Shown here: positions 42,205 through 54,662 of the stretch, piece by piece
How the letters are laid out: each line of letters starts with the position of its first letter
How positions within the stretch are numbered: position 1 is the first letter of the stretch
From: Magnaporthiopsis rhizophila
Taxonomy: Eukaryota > Ascomycota > Sordariomycetes > Magnaporthales > Magnaporthaceae
Assembly: GCA_003049465.1 (NCBI GenBank)
Contig: PYSS01000033.1
Coordinates: 69,903 to 133,902 of the forward strand
Length of the DNA stretch: 64,000 nt
Direction: 5' to 3'
Position numbers and translations under genes: made by a program
The notes under the pieces: model-generated
Seen by the model: only the letters and a program-made list of their open reading frames with translations
Told to the model about the DNA's origin: nothing
Databases searched by the model: none

Positions 42205-44762
42205 ATGCCTCCTTGGCTACCTGCGGATGAAGAGGTGGCGGACGAGGAGGAGGACATGTTGGCGGGAGACGATGCAGAAGCCAACCTGGCGCTCGCCGCA
42301 AGTCTCCTCGGCATGGCGGAGGAGGAGCTCTACGTCCGCGTCCACATGGACATCCCAGACTACCTCGCCCCTCTAGGTCCACCCGACCGGGCACATCCGA
42401 CCGACCCGGATGCCCTCGCCGATGCGGCGCTGCTCGATCTCGTCAGGGACCCGTGCTGGATGCTCGTCGACGACAACAACGCAGCAGGAGACGGCGCCAA
42501 CCACCACATGGGCTGGCCTCCCGACCACATCTACTTGGACTTTGAGGCGAACAAGGACTGCCAGCCGCCCCTGGGTATGGCGAACTTGGATCCCTTCACC
42601 GAGTATCTCCCCGACGCTCCTGACCCCATCATCACGCCCGGACCATCCGAGAAGGCGGCGGCATATCTTCCCAACCCATGGGCGTTTGAGCCGCTCCCAC
42701 GTGCTGCTGCAGCAGCTGAGCTCAACAAGACCGCGGCCCTCCAATTGCACGCCCCGCTTGCCCAGTCGGTCTCCGGCGTCGGCATCGCGGCTACCGGCAT
42801 GCCGAACGCGGCAAGTGCCCTTGGCCTGGCCACACTGGGCGACCAGCCCCATTCTGCGCACGGATACCGGCTTTCTTCCGTGATGACGGGCTGGGCTAGC
42901 TCTGGATCTTTGATGGCCCTCTGTACGCCGTCGACGGGGTCCAGTCCGGCTCTGTCGGCTGGCCCACCACTCTCGAATCCAGGACTGCAAGACTTTGGGG
43001 CCTCGTGGGGTGCCGGTGGTCTATACTCTCAGGTGGCGACGCAGAACGGATCAGACAGCATGGAGTGGTCGGCGACAGAGGCAAGTCGACACAGAGAGGA
43101 GTTCCGAGAAAATGCACATGTACAAAACCCTGCCTGCTAACAGCTCGGGTTGACAATAGGGAGATGGAAAGCGCACACGGGAAGGGCAGGCAGATGAAGA
43201 CAACACGCCGCCTCGGCCTCGCAAACGCGGCAAGTTCAGAAGGCAGCACAAGAGGTCCCTCGCCCCCAGGGAAAAGCGCTGCTCCCGGTGCAGGATGCCG
43301 GAAGACAAGGTAAGTTGGCACCAACATCCCACCGTTTCCGACATATAAACCTTGTCGCCGCTATGATAAGAAAAAACTGACACCAAGCCACAGTGCCAAC
43401 TAGACTCCAAAGTCCTTCGTGGCATTTGCACCCGCTGCAAGACGCTCGAGCTGCTCGACAACCCCGTCCTGAGCAAGATGCCGTGCCTGCGCTACCTCAT
43501 CACGGACTCGACGCTCTATCGGGAGCAGGACATGCCATACCAGGGCTTCTCGCGGCGGTGGCGGAGCATGGACCTGGTCGACATGGACACGTGGGCGTCG
43601 CCGCGGATCAGGACCATCAAGGCGTCGCAGGTGTCGCCGCACGCGCCGTACGAGATCCGGGTGCGCGAGTTCGTGCCCGTCGAGGGCTTGGACACGATGG
43701 AGGAGGTGTGGACGACGCGGCAGTCGGTCCTCAAGCGGCACCGGATCCCGCCCTTTGCCATCTGCGACCTGAAGCAGACGGCCGAGGTGCTGGAGGCGTA
43801 CATCGACAGGAACATTGGCACCTACGTCAACGGCGTGGTTTACAACCTGGACGCGCTGCTGTGGACGACGTATCATTTTGCGTTTGGGCACATGGGCAGA
43901 GCCAAGGTGTGTTTCTTACGGCCTGGCGAGCTGCTTTTCTTTTCCCGACAAGCTGCTTTTCTCTTCCAAACCAGCTGCTTTTCTCTTCCCAACTAGCTGC
44001 TTTTCTTTTTCCCGACAAGCTACTTTTCTCTTCCCGAACTAACATGTACTAACCGTCGTTTATTGTTTGGCAGACCCAAAAAGAGAGAGACCTGATCCGC
44101 AACTGCTTCCGCCTCTGGGTCGGCTGCCTCAAGAACACGCACCCCGAGTACATCTTTGGCGACGACGACCTGGGCGCCGACACGATCGACGACGGGGAGT
44201 CGCTCTTCGACGAGAAGGTGCCCATGCCCGTCGTCATGATGGCGCAGCTCGAGCTCATCATGCACACGCGTGTGCTCCGGCCCATGACGCGGGCCGTGCT
44301 GCGGTCGCTCGAGGACTTGGTGATGGAGAACAAGCCGCAGTACTAGCTAACCATCTACCTGACCATGTTTATTCTCTTGCACTGCTGCAGCATCCTGACG
44401 CGGCGGGAGTGGGAGCTTGCCATGCAGTGTGGCTTTATGGTAATTTGTCATCTCTTTTCATGTGCATCTCTCTCCCCCCTTTCCAATCCTTCATCGAACT
44501 AATTTTCTGTTACAAAACGACAAGGACGAGTTCGCGCACCACCAGAGCGTCATGAAGCATCACGTCAGCATGCGCGTCATGCTGGCCCATTGGCACCACC
44601 TCACAAAGGGCACCCGACCGTTTGGCCACACCTTTGACGCCAAGGGCAAGGAGCAGCTGGCGCGGCTTGCGGACCTCAGCGAGCTCGAGGTGGACTTTGT
44701 CGCCCACACGAACGCGCTGATGCAGGAGACGTACAGACGTGAGTCCTAGCTTCTACCTGCCT

Positions 44763-44796
<34 letters not shown>

Positions 44797-44925
44797 TTTA
44801 AACATCACTAACGTCAAAAAGGCCTGGCGACGATGCACCTGCTAAACCACCACGACTTTGCCCACGACCTCTTCTGGCTGTCGCAGCTGTACGTGGACCG
44901 CTGGACGCCGGAGCTAAACGCGTGA
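42205..44925 (+). CDS. zinc-cluster (C6-like) transcription factor with an in-frame TAG
   Basis: Six exons: 42205-43080, 43160-43309, 43394-43906, 44074-44439, 44525-44738 and 44822-44925 (741 codons). Exon 1 is acidic and disordered. A basic segment (PRPRKRGKFRRQHKRS) leads into a Cys cluster at about residues 333-357, CSRCRMPEDKC then CTRC (C-x2-C-x6-C-x10-C-x2-C). The sixth ligand is uncertain (perhaps Cys373). The long C-terminal region resembles fungal regulators that act in the nucleus, with blocks such as LITDSTLYREQDMPY and FVPVEGLDTMEEVW. Codon 604 (44344-44346) is TAG where the flanking NKPQY and LTIYLTMFIL call for Trp, and coding sequence with good introns continues for 137 codons to TGA. 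It is therefore a recent pseudogene, a truncated allele, a sequence error or a readthrough case. Intron 1 has a GC donor (GAG/GCAAGT). Confidence 0.75.
43928..44040 (+). repeat. 22-23 bp minisatellite inside intron 3 of the zinc-cluster gene
   Basis: Five copies of a unit AGCTGCTTTTCTYTTCC followed by CGACA, AAACC or AACT. Together they form most of the 167 nt intron (43907-44073). Real branch-point-like CTAAC sequences follow the array near 44040 and 44050, then TTTGGCAG. Confidence 0.88.
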
Positions 44926-45639
44926 AACCGCTGATGTCGTGGTCCAAAAACGGGCTGGCGTGGAGACGCGGAGAGGTGCACGTGGCAAGGTTGTATGGGC
45001 TCAAGTTTGTTTGTTGTTCCACGCGTTGGCAAGTTGCTCCTGTAGCGTACATGTGTTAAGCTGGCGGTTGAAATGCCAAGAGGAAGACCACAAATGGGAT
45101 CACAGCCGGAAGGTGTGGAGGGATAAATAAGGGCACATGTGTCAGTCCCATCGAGATTGCTATAATAATCTGGGAGGAATGCTGGGAGGCGTGGTGTAGG
45201 ATATTGGATATTGGATACGTGGTCTTCGGTTTAAGACAAGGAAGATAAAGAGGTTTTTATGTTATTCTCCTTATAGATACGATTTATAATTCGAGTTTTC
45301 GGTTATATTCTCACCTACTTCGTCTAAGCTTCTTTTCCCCATTCCATTTCCCTTCCGCCGCCCCTACTTGGTCCATATTATCGTCGTTCCCTTACACCAA
45401 GCTCAAAGCTGCCCTGCTCATTCAGCCGCCGTCCGAGAAGCCAAGCGGCATGTCTGTTAACCAGCACGTGGGGCACAGCACTTCATCCATAATCGGCTAG
45501 ACCACCCTGGCCAGGGCAATAACAAGGGTCATGCTTCCACGACATCCTCAAGCCCAAGTCTCGTCGTCGTCCCACGCCGCCATTTTTTTCCCTCACGGGC
45601 ATACCGAAGCATCGGGAGAGAGAGAGAGAGAGTCACATC

Positions 45640-45679
<40 letters not shown>

Positions 45680-48600
45680 ATGCATATGCTCCGGTCGAGG
45701 GTCTCACCGTCTCCATCCAGAAGGAAACCCGCACCGGGGAATTGGATACCCGAGCGGTGGGCTGGGGCTGGCGAACTGGTTGGGTTTGGGTTGGGTAAAA
45801 AAACCGCGCCGGCCTGCGAGTGTGCTGCTTCCGGCAACTCCACATCGAACTATCTCTCTCTCTCTGGTCTCTGGCTGGGCTGCAAAACGTGTGGTGCGCT
45901 GTCGCTTGTCAGATGATGGATGCAAGAGAGCGGGTCTTCTCTCTCTCCCACCCCACACGGCCAGTGCGGTGAGCCCGAAGTACCTCTGCTCGACGAGGTA
46001 CATGTACTGACTCGGGCTTTCACTGCACAATTCACAAGTGCAACGCACGGTGAGATGCAACTAACGAGGCTTCCATTCACACGCCCTCATCGCCAACCTG
46101 CAGGATTGCAATCCCCGCCCCAATCGTGGGGCTTCCCACCCACCAACCCCTGCCAGGCGCGACTGCCAAGCCGTCTGAGCATGGCCGGAAAACGAGCGGT
46201 GAGGGGCAAGGGTGTGGGCCCACTGGGGCTGTGCCCGACGCTATTGGCTCGACTCCATGGTCCATCCTGGATGGTGCATGCATGGTGCTGCTGGATGCAA
46301 GGTGTGGGGACGCTTTTTTTTCGAGGCACAGCCAAAATTGATTCAAGGCAAGCCCGGACCCCTTGACCACTCGATGCTGCCCGCTCTTTCTCTTGCTGAG
46401 ATGGTGTCTGGGCCAAATGGGCAAAGCGTCACGAGGGGAGCGCCATCTGAGGGATGAAATCTCCCGTCTTTCCTGCGCAGAACGGCGGAGGCCGTCACGA
46501 AACCCGCTTCTCTCCTCGAGGTCTGTGTTTGTTTTGTTTCGCCAGATTGGCGATTTTACACGCAGACAGGAGGCGAAAAGGACAAAGGTTTCGCTTCGCT
46601 TTCTCTCCAATGCCGAAGCGAAGCCTTGACATGGCCGGCCGGGGGTCACATGCAGAGGCACGACTCAGGCTGTCCGTCTTGTCCTGTCCTGTCCTGTCCT
46701 GCCGTGATCGCCCCGTTGGAGTCCGCTTACGGTGCATCCCCTCACGGCATTGACGCTCAAGACGGTCGGTAGGTATCACCAGAAGTTGCGTGTGCCGCAA
46801 ACGGATTGCAACCCCGTGTTTTCCCCCAAGCCTTTCTTTTTTTTTTTGTGCCGACGAGTGGCTGGGCCGGGCTGGTGCATGCATGCATGCACACTGCTGT
46901 GCTGCACATACCTACGGCTCAGCTTGCTTTGGGTTTTGTTTTAGAAATCAGGGGCGGCTAAGCGGACGGGGCGGCGGCATCTGCGGGGTCGGCGCTGTCG
47001 AAAAAAAAAAAAAAAAAAAGAAAAAGCAGCAAGCAAAGTTGCAGCAAGCCATTTCTCCAGCGCACACCACCACCCCAGACACATGGTAAACCGGCTGGGC
47101 TGGGCTGGGCTGGTCGTGGTCGTAGTAAGGCGACCTAAAATAGTACCACTTGAGCGGCTGCCCGCTCTCTCAGACCCGGACCCGGATCATTGCAACACAA
47201 ACGAGAAAGAGATGGTTATCCGTCCTGAGCGACCAGGCGATTGCAACTCGACAGCCTACGAAACCCGGCGGGAACCGACCTCGTCGTCGGCTAGCACTCG
47301 GAGACTACTGTAGGTAAGGCTAAGGCAGCGCCTAAGCAGCGCAACCCTGTGCCGCCGTAATCGCCACCCGGGGCTGGCTCGTCGTTGCTGGTGTGGGGGA
47401 CGACCGCCCCTATCCTCCCCCAACCAACCCGTCATCCTATCCCTCTCTCCACGTCGACAGCAGGGCCCCCGCCGTCGTCATCGAGGCATTGACCCGACCC
47501 CGTTTCCGCCACACGGGATGACTGTGAGCAAATTAATATTTGATCGGGATAAAGGGGAGATCTGTCTTCAGGGCCGTCGTGGGACCGGGGCGCTTTGTTT
47601 AGTGCATTTTCTGGAGGGCCTTGCACTGCCGCAATTCTTTATTTCTTTTACATTTGCCGCTGCTGGATGATCGTCATCAGGAGAGGCAACCAGGCGAGGC
47701 AAGCTGCAGATTTGCGTAGCCCCGACCCCCATGTGTGTGGGCGGTCTGAGCGGCGGCGGGTTTGAGTTCGGACTTGCACACAACATCACCTTGCGTGGCG
47801 GCTTTGTAATTGGGCGACGGGTAATTTTGCCCGACGAATTAGCAAGCGAAAGAAAGCACAGCACAGCAGCAAGCCGGCGGGAAGCAAGCAACAAGAGACA
47901 GCGCCACACCGGGGCGGCACGGCGTGGTTGTCAGCCGGTTAAATTTTGAATCTAGACCTTCTCTTGTGTTACTCTACATGTCGTAAGAAACGGGAAGACG
48001 GGTGCCACACCACCTTTTCTCTAGTACATGGATATCTCTTTTCTACTTCGGCCTTCCCATTGGTCGTTGACGACACACACGCAAGGCGTGACGGGAGGGC
48101 ACTCACACACAGAAGTGGCAAAACATCACGGGCGGCACACGCTTTTTTTTTTTTTTTTCTCTTTTTTTCCCAATAAAACGGCGGGCGAGACAAGTTTGTT
48201 GTTTTCTCCACCAGCACTATCCCTATCCGCCCAATGAACTTGCTGGACCCTGCTTATCATTTTTTAGGGTGACATCTTTAGCATGCAAGCCGATCCCTCC
48301 CCGGCTTGGTTCAGCCTGCCGGAAAAGAAAATAGAAGGAAAAAAACAAGAGACGGCGAACAGGGGAAAAAGAGAGGCGGGCGGTCGCGTGCGTGCTAGCT
48401 AGGGCCCTGCTGTGCGCAAGCGACTGGACTGGAATGAACGGGCTCCTCTCGGCTCCAATCAGTGGCGAGATTTTCCGCTTTCGATCTTTTTGATCCAGTT
48501 TTTTTGAGCCCACCCCCTGCGCTCCATTTGTCTCACGGGGCAGGTCCCTTGTGTGCGGATGTGTGTATGTGTGTGACCCTCTTTCGCTCCGGTTTCTTTT

Positions 48601-50359
48601 TGGGTGGCACTGGCAGGCGACGCCCGAAAGAGTGCATCGTGGTTCCAAGATCTACGGTGACAGGGGACGAATAACGTTGTGAACAGGAAAGCTGTTTGTA
48701 TTGGCCCTATCTATTCCCGACCCGACTCTCAACTTTGTTGGCTGAGACCCCGTGGACCCCGAAAAGACCAAAACACTTTGATCCATCCGTCACGCCCAAT
48801 CAACGTAGCCGCCAACCCTTCTCGGCCGGTCGGTCGGTCGGTCGCCTGCTTTGGACTGGCCTGGCCTTGCTGCCCCCAACCCAAACCAGCCCGACCCAAC
48901 CAGCGACACGCCGACAACTGGCCCAAGCGTTGTTGTGCTGTGCTGACTGGTGGAGAGAGGGGTGCTGTCGCGGCTCAGGGGGACAAACGACAGCGCCTAG
49001 AGTTGGGCGGTTTAGCGCTGGCCTTGAAACCCGCCCCCGTCCAAGAAAAGACGGATCTGCCAGCGGGCCAGGTTGTTTGCGTGAATGAAATTACTACACG
49101 AACTTAAGGTACATGCTGATGCCGTGGCCGATATGTGTGTGCACCATGTAGGTCCCGTCTTTCTGCATTGCTGATGTCGGGTTAGGCAGCGTAGCTAATA
49201 GGTGTCCAACCCTACACGTACACCCTCCCAGTCCGATGAGATGGATTGCGCCGTCGGTTTGATGATCCTGCCTGCTGTCAAGTGATCCTTGGGAGGGCTG
49301 ATGGATCAGGGTTCATCAGCAATAATAAAATCCAGGCCAAGGCCAGGGGCAGGCACAAAAAAAATCCCCATCCCCGGGAAGCTTGGTTCGCAGGATCTCA
49401 CTTCAACGCACGTGTGTGTTGTGATGGGAAGGGAGAAGCCAGTCCCGAAATTCGTCATCTTACTGTTCGCATCTCGTTTGCCGTCTTGTCATTGCGCCCC
49501 AGCCACAACCACAACCCATAAACCCCGTCCCCCGTTTGCATGCAGAAGAGAGGGAACACTATCAACATTCAGGACACCCCCCGTAAAACCTGCCGGCGTG
49601 AGCGAGCACACTAAACGGACCCGACTGGATGTCTCTTGCCCAAAATTACGGCAAACAGCGCTTGCCCACTTTGGGACCAAGCCCGGTGGCAAAGCACCAC
49701 CTGCTTTCTGCGTGCGGCCAGGATGGTCAGGTTTACTGTCCACCCCTTGCTGCATGGGGTCCCCCCCCCCGCCTGCGGATCTGTCATTGGCCGTTAAGAA
49801 AAGGGTGGGTGGGGCCGCTGCATGCGGTGCTGGATGGGAAAATATGGGACCAGACACCATCCACAATGCACCCCCCTCTCCCAGCGCAAGCCCTTTTTCT
49901 GTTGACCCTCGCCCTCTCTTTTCTCCCGGCTTTTTCTCTTGTCTTCCCCCTTTTTTTTAACACCTTTCCCGACTCCTGACCAACAAGACTCACACACCAC
50001 ACCACCACCACACCTCTCCTCTCTCGTCCTGATATCTTTCTCCCATCCCCCCCATTTTCCATTCCACCAAGAGGGACTAGTATTGAGCCCAAAAGCTTCA
50101 ATCTTTATCCAACAAACAAACAAACCCGCCAACACGTTTCGAACAGCAATTTTTTTTTTTTTTTTTTTTTTGCTTCGAGAAGCAAAAAAAAAAAACACTC
50201 ATTCCTGTCACTTGTTTCCTGTCCGTGTCACATTTAATAGCACGCCACACCACCAACAAACACGCCACGGCACTCAGCCAAGAAAGAGAAAGCTCCCTTC
50301 ACCGACGTCGCCGCCCGACTCCCCCAACAGACGGCCTCTCGCCACCTCTTGAATAAATA
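44926..50359. other. 5.4 kb without a supported gene
   Basis: Dominated by simple sequence: GA repeats and a 30-base poly-A at 45614-45675, TGTCC repeats near 46680-46700, GCAT repeats near 46878-46892, GGTC repeats near 48826-48842, and C/T-rich DNA from 49870 onward. The last several hundred bases are probably the long leader of the gene at 50360. No protein family or RNA gene is recognised. Confidence 0.4.
50150..50195 (+). promoter_or_regulatory. A/T-armed perfect hairpin in the leader of the next gene
   Basis: A run of 22 T (50150-50171) is followed by GCTTCGAGAAGC and then 12 A (50184-50195). As RNA this folds into a stem of 12 U-A pairs plus GCUU/AAGC, closed by a CGAG tetraloop. It lies about 165 nt upstream of the ATG at 50360, so it is probably in the 5' UTR. 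Confidence 0.6.
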
Positions 50360-51070
50360 ATGTCTTCATACTACCACTTCAACCCCCACAGCCAACAACC
50401 CGTGGTGCCCATGCCCATCCTCGGTCCCCTATCCCACAGCCACCACGGCCCGCGGAATCGGAGGGCGCCCAGGCTGTCGGTGTCGCAGAACTCGCAGAGG
50501 CAGCAGCAGCAGCAACAACATCAACAATACCGCGGCGGCTTCCGGAGCATGAAGGAACTGGCCGAGGCCGCAACCGTCACGTCGTTCCGCACCAAGTACG
50601 AGGCCGGCCGGTCGTTTGATCTCGAGGACGACATGGAGTTCTGCCCAGCATTGCTAACCGAGAGCGACGTGAGTTTTTTTTTGTCTGTTGAGATGTCGCC
50701 GTGAAGACGCGTGTGACTAACATTTCTTTGTTCCACACAGCTCGTTTCCATCAACAGCGGCTCGTCCGAGAGGTCGTCATTGGCCAGCAACTCGCCAACC
50801 GGCTCGCCCACCCAGCAGCCCCAGCAGGTCGCGTCCGTCTTCTCGCTCAACTCGTCGTCGCCGCCCTTCGTCCCGCCCACCTACCACCAGCCGCAGCCTC
50901 AGTTCTCTGGCAGCAGCAGCAGCAACCTCAAGCTCCACCAGCCCGCCGCCGCCCGCACCCGCAACGCCATCCCCATCATCAACCCTCTGACCGGCATCAC
51001 CATGGCCAGCCCTCCGCCGTCCGTCTCTCCCGGCGCCCGCATGCAGCACAGCATGGTCCGACGGTGGTAG
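50360..51070 (+). CDS. small low-complexity protein with a PAM2-like motif
   Basis: Two exons, 50360-50668 and 50741-51070, give 212 residues, joined by a canonical GTGAGT to CAG intron. The N-terminus is His/Ser/Gln-rich with a poly-Gln run. The conserved-looking core spans MKELAEAATVTSFRTKYEAG, then RSFDLEDDMEFCPALL. This ends in an L...M-E-F-x-P pattern reminiscent of the PAM2 motif that binds the MLLE domain of poly(A)-binding protein. The leucine spacing is one residue short of consensus, so this is a hypothesis. The C-terminal half is Ser/Pro/Gln-rich and disordered. Long pyrimidine-rich flanks suggest heavy post-transcriptional control. Confidence 0.65.
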
Positions 51071-54000
51071 ACACAGACAATTCCTCGCCACCGTGGGCCT
51101 TGTCGGTCGTAATGCCGTTTTGCGAACGCATACACCTAATCACCAAGCTGGCTCATCTTGGCCGGGCGCGCCCACCCCCCGAACTTGACGACAAACACAT
51201 GACGGCATCGATTCTTTCCCCTTCAATCAATCAACCAACAACCTCGCTCTTCTCCCCTGGCTGGCGGTAGGGGTCAGTCGACTGGCTCTTTTCGACATTC
51301 TTCCGGCGGTCCACCCCCCTTCCTCCTCGGGTCGCCTTCTCTCTGTACAAACCTTCTTCGACACATAACCCCCCTTCACAATTTTTTTCCCCAGCGGAAA
51401 ATCTTTTACAACCATTTTTTGGACGTCGAAACCTGATACGAAGATAATCGATACCTCTTTTTGTTTGCGTTATTTTTTGCGACAAATACCACCACACCCG
51501 GTGCGGTAGCGAACCCGACCCCGGAAGATGACGGCTCTGCTCACTCTTTCTTTACTTACGATACGGCGTTTCCAACGGTTCTAACAGCATCTCTCGGCTT
51601 CTCTTTTTGCATCGGCGTCGTTCGGCACGGCGGGAGTTTTCTTGCGGTCTCGCTTTGCTTTTTTTTTTTTTCTTTTTTTTTCCCTTTTTTTATAACATCT
51701 ATTCCCCCTCCCGACGACATAACCTACACTAAGCGCGGCGAGTCACGCATGATAAAAACGGCTATTCTATTTTTTTCATCTGGGTCTAACGAGGTTCACC
51801 AAAGAAAAGCAACAAGAAGAAAGCGTTTCTTCTCTCCTTTTCTGCGGCTAGAAAGGGAGTTTCTTTGTCCACGCGGCTGCGGGTTTGGTTCCATCTTGCC
51901 TGTTCTTCTTTTGATAAAGCGAGCCTCGTTGCATTTTCATCCTGGCTTTGCTTCATGTGTTAATTCTTTTCCTCCCCTCGGGTTATTTTCTCTATTCGGG
52001 ACAACACTGGACAGGAGGTGGGCAGAGAGGAGATGCTTTTTTCTTGTTTGTTTTTCTTGGTACGTCGTTGCACTGGTCACACGGTGTTTGCCAGTCGGTG
52101 GTGGCGGAGTTGGTTTCGTATTTTATTGTTTGTCTTTTCTCTTTTCCCTACTGGTTTCTGAGATTCCCTGCAAATAAGATAACCAGGTCGGCAGACGGGG
52201 CGATGTGTGGTTTTCATCTTGGGACGCGATGGCTGCGTTTTCTTTATTTTGGGACTTATTGGCACCTCTACTTTCGCTCGGGATTTTCCTCTCCCCCATC
52301 ACTTTTTTTATTTCGGCTGTACCATTTGGGCAACATTTCGCAGATTGGGTGTTTTGGGATTAATTTCCCACGCCCTTCTGTTCTTCGGGTTTGGGCAAAC
52401 GAGCAAGGGAAGGGTTTGGAAGGAAGCATTTTATTTGGGCCAAAAGGAGCCAGTCATCTCGAAGGCGCAATGTTCGACTTCTGAGAGCTCCTGTCTTGTT
52501 TTGTCTGCCATGACCAGAAGACTTGCTAGCTGGTGGCGTGTATGCAAAGATATGATGGCTTTTTTTGTTTCATTTAACGAAATTGACTGAGCGATGTAAT
52601 ATCGCCTGCTTTTTTTCTTCATCTTCACGCACCTCGCTTGACGCGTTGACCCATTTTTTGATGTGCATGTTAAATCTGTGCTCGCTCCTTGGGACAGGTT
52701 TTGGCTTGATGTTCTGCTCAGACGATAGATCTTGACGGGCGATCACATTGGCAGCTGGTTTCACAGAGCCGTCCGTCCCTCATGTCAAAACTCGGCATCG
52801 TGCTGTCAGTCCAGTCACTCGACGGGGAACAGCAAGGGCAGATTATTGAGTGACGCCGCGTGTATATCCCGACTCTTATTTACCATGGATAGGCATGGAA
52901 GGAATGCCATTTTGTTGCCCCATGTCCAGCTGGCGAGTTGGGAGTTCCCCTACTTGGATCCCTTTCCATTTTCGCCGTGTTCACCAAAAACTAGGCATTC
53001 CCTCCCAACACACCCATCGTCCGGGGTCATGACGGCTTCAAGAACGTCATGATGGGTTCTAGGCCTGCAGATCACCCACGGCCCGCGCTGTGCCGTGTTC
53101 TAAGGGGATTTTGGTTCCGCAGCGTCGGGGTTTGCTAGTCAGGTCCGTACATGGCATTCATGACTCCAGTCCATCAAAGATAGCGGTGTTTTTTTTTTCT
53201 TTTATTTTAGTTTTTAATTCATTCATGTCTATGGGATTCTTTTGGATAGTGCGGCGGCATTTAAAGAAGGTATCCTGGGACTGCGGTTGGGTGATCCACA
53301 GCATTTTGCATGTATTCCTTACACATGTTGTATATTTTACACACTTGCGCGAAATGGCATGTAATGTTTCCGAATGCTCGGGGCGGGTTGTGGGATTGGA
53401 TGTACATCCTACTAGAAACTCGCCCGTCGTCTGTGTTGAACGTGTACGTGTGTTGGACTTGTGCACTGTCGCAACATCCCACCTGTCACGTCACATCCCA
53501 TCGGCTTTCAAGATGGAGAAGGGAGGGACAGAAGACCGGTACGCCCGAGATATCTCAAAATGCCCTCCACGACGATATACAAGGCAATACGCAGATTAGC
53601 CAGCGGGCCCAACTGGTCACTCGGGTGGAAAAAGTATCCTACCCGAACTACCCGCTCATTTTTCCGCGCGTGGAAAGCTCCGCGTCCCCTTCCTCCTAGA
53701 CAAGCCATGACATATACGCCGCGTCTCGTGATCTAGGTGAGAAGGAGGCGGGAAGACAAAAACACCCCGTCCGACATCCACACACAACCGCTGTCAGGTG
53801 CATTCTACACCTGTTGGGACACGCGTGCTTGTGGCAACGCCTCTCGTAAGCACCGAATCTCTGCACGATTTAAACGCCATGGTACATGCAGACATGCAAG
53901 GAAATTCTTGCCCCTGCTCTCGTCCTCGGTCTGTGGTTTCCGGCATGGTACATACGGGCGTAAGAAGAAGATGCAAGGTTTAATGAAATATCACATCATA

Positions 54001-54662
54001 ACCTTGTTCCCGTGGGTTGGTGCTGACGCGGTGTGGGCGAAATACACTGACGCGACCGTCCTCAGCAGGTGCAAGAAGATGCACAGTTTTATACCTATCT
54101 AGTATTTACAGAGTATGAAAAAAACATGTATGCCCGAGTTGTGAGGCAATATGCCAAACAAACGGCAGCCTGCGACCGTTTCTTTATCTACACATCTCGC
54201 CCTAGATACCAGGAAAAAAAATGGAGGGCGTCCGGATCGTATATGGCGCGACTGCTTGCGCCTTGAGATGTCCAAACGGATCGCTTTTGGAACTACCCAA
54301 GGTAGAGTGGCCCCGTCGGGAAAAAAGGGACAAGCTCGGCGCTTGTGGAATGGGACATCGCAGGGACGTCCGACTCCATTGGCACTGCCAATCTGGATCG
54401 GACCCCGGGCGGATTTTTCCAGGCGAGAAACTCGCTCGGACGTGAATGACCCCGAGCCCGCACCCCAGGTGTCCGCTTGGACAAACAGCCGATCAAGCCG
54501 GGCCTGGTATCCCTCGAGCACCGTCAAGTACCCGCGCCATGATCCTTCTCTTTTCTGGAGCCATGCTCCTGTTTTAGTGGTCGGGCACTTGACGGCAATT
54601 CGCTGGGTTAGCTTGGAACCTGGTCTCGCCATACGCATGAGCGATAGCACAGAAGAAAGAGC
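51071..54662. other. 3.6 kb without a supported gene
   Basis: From 51071 to about 52500 the DNA is T-rich and could be a long 3' UTR of the preceding gene. A 238-codon frame at 51461-52177 begins at a non-ATG codon and is Phe-rich because of the T runs. The rest is featureless. Confidence 0.4.

Noticed and set aside
51461..52177. Phe-rich 238-codon frame
   Set aside because: It starts at a non-ATG codon and its composition follows T runs; it is probably part of a 3' UTR.
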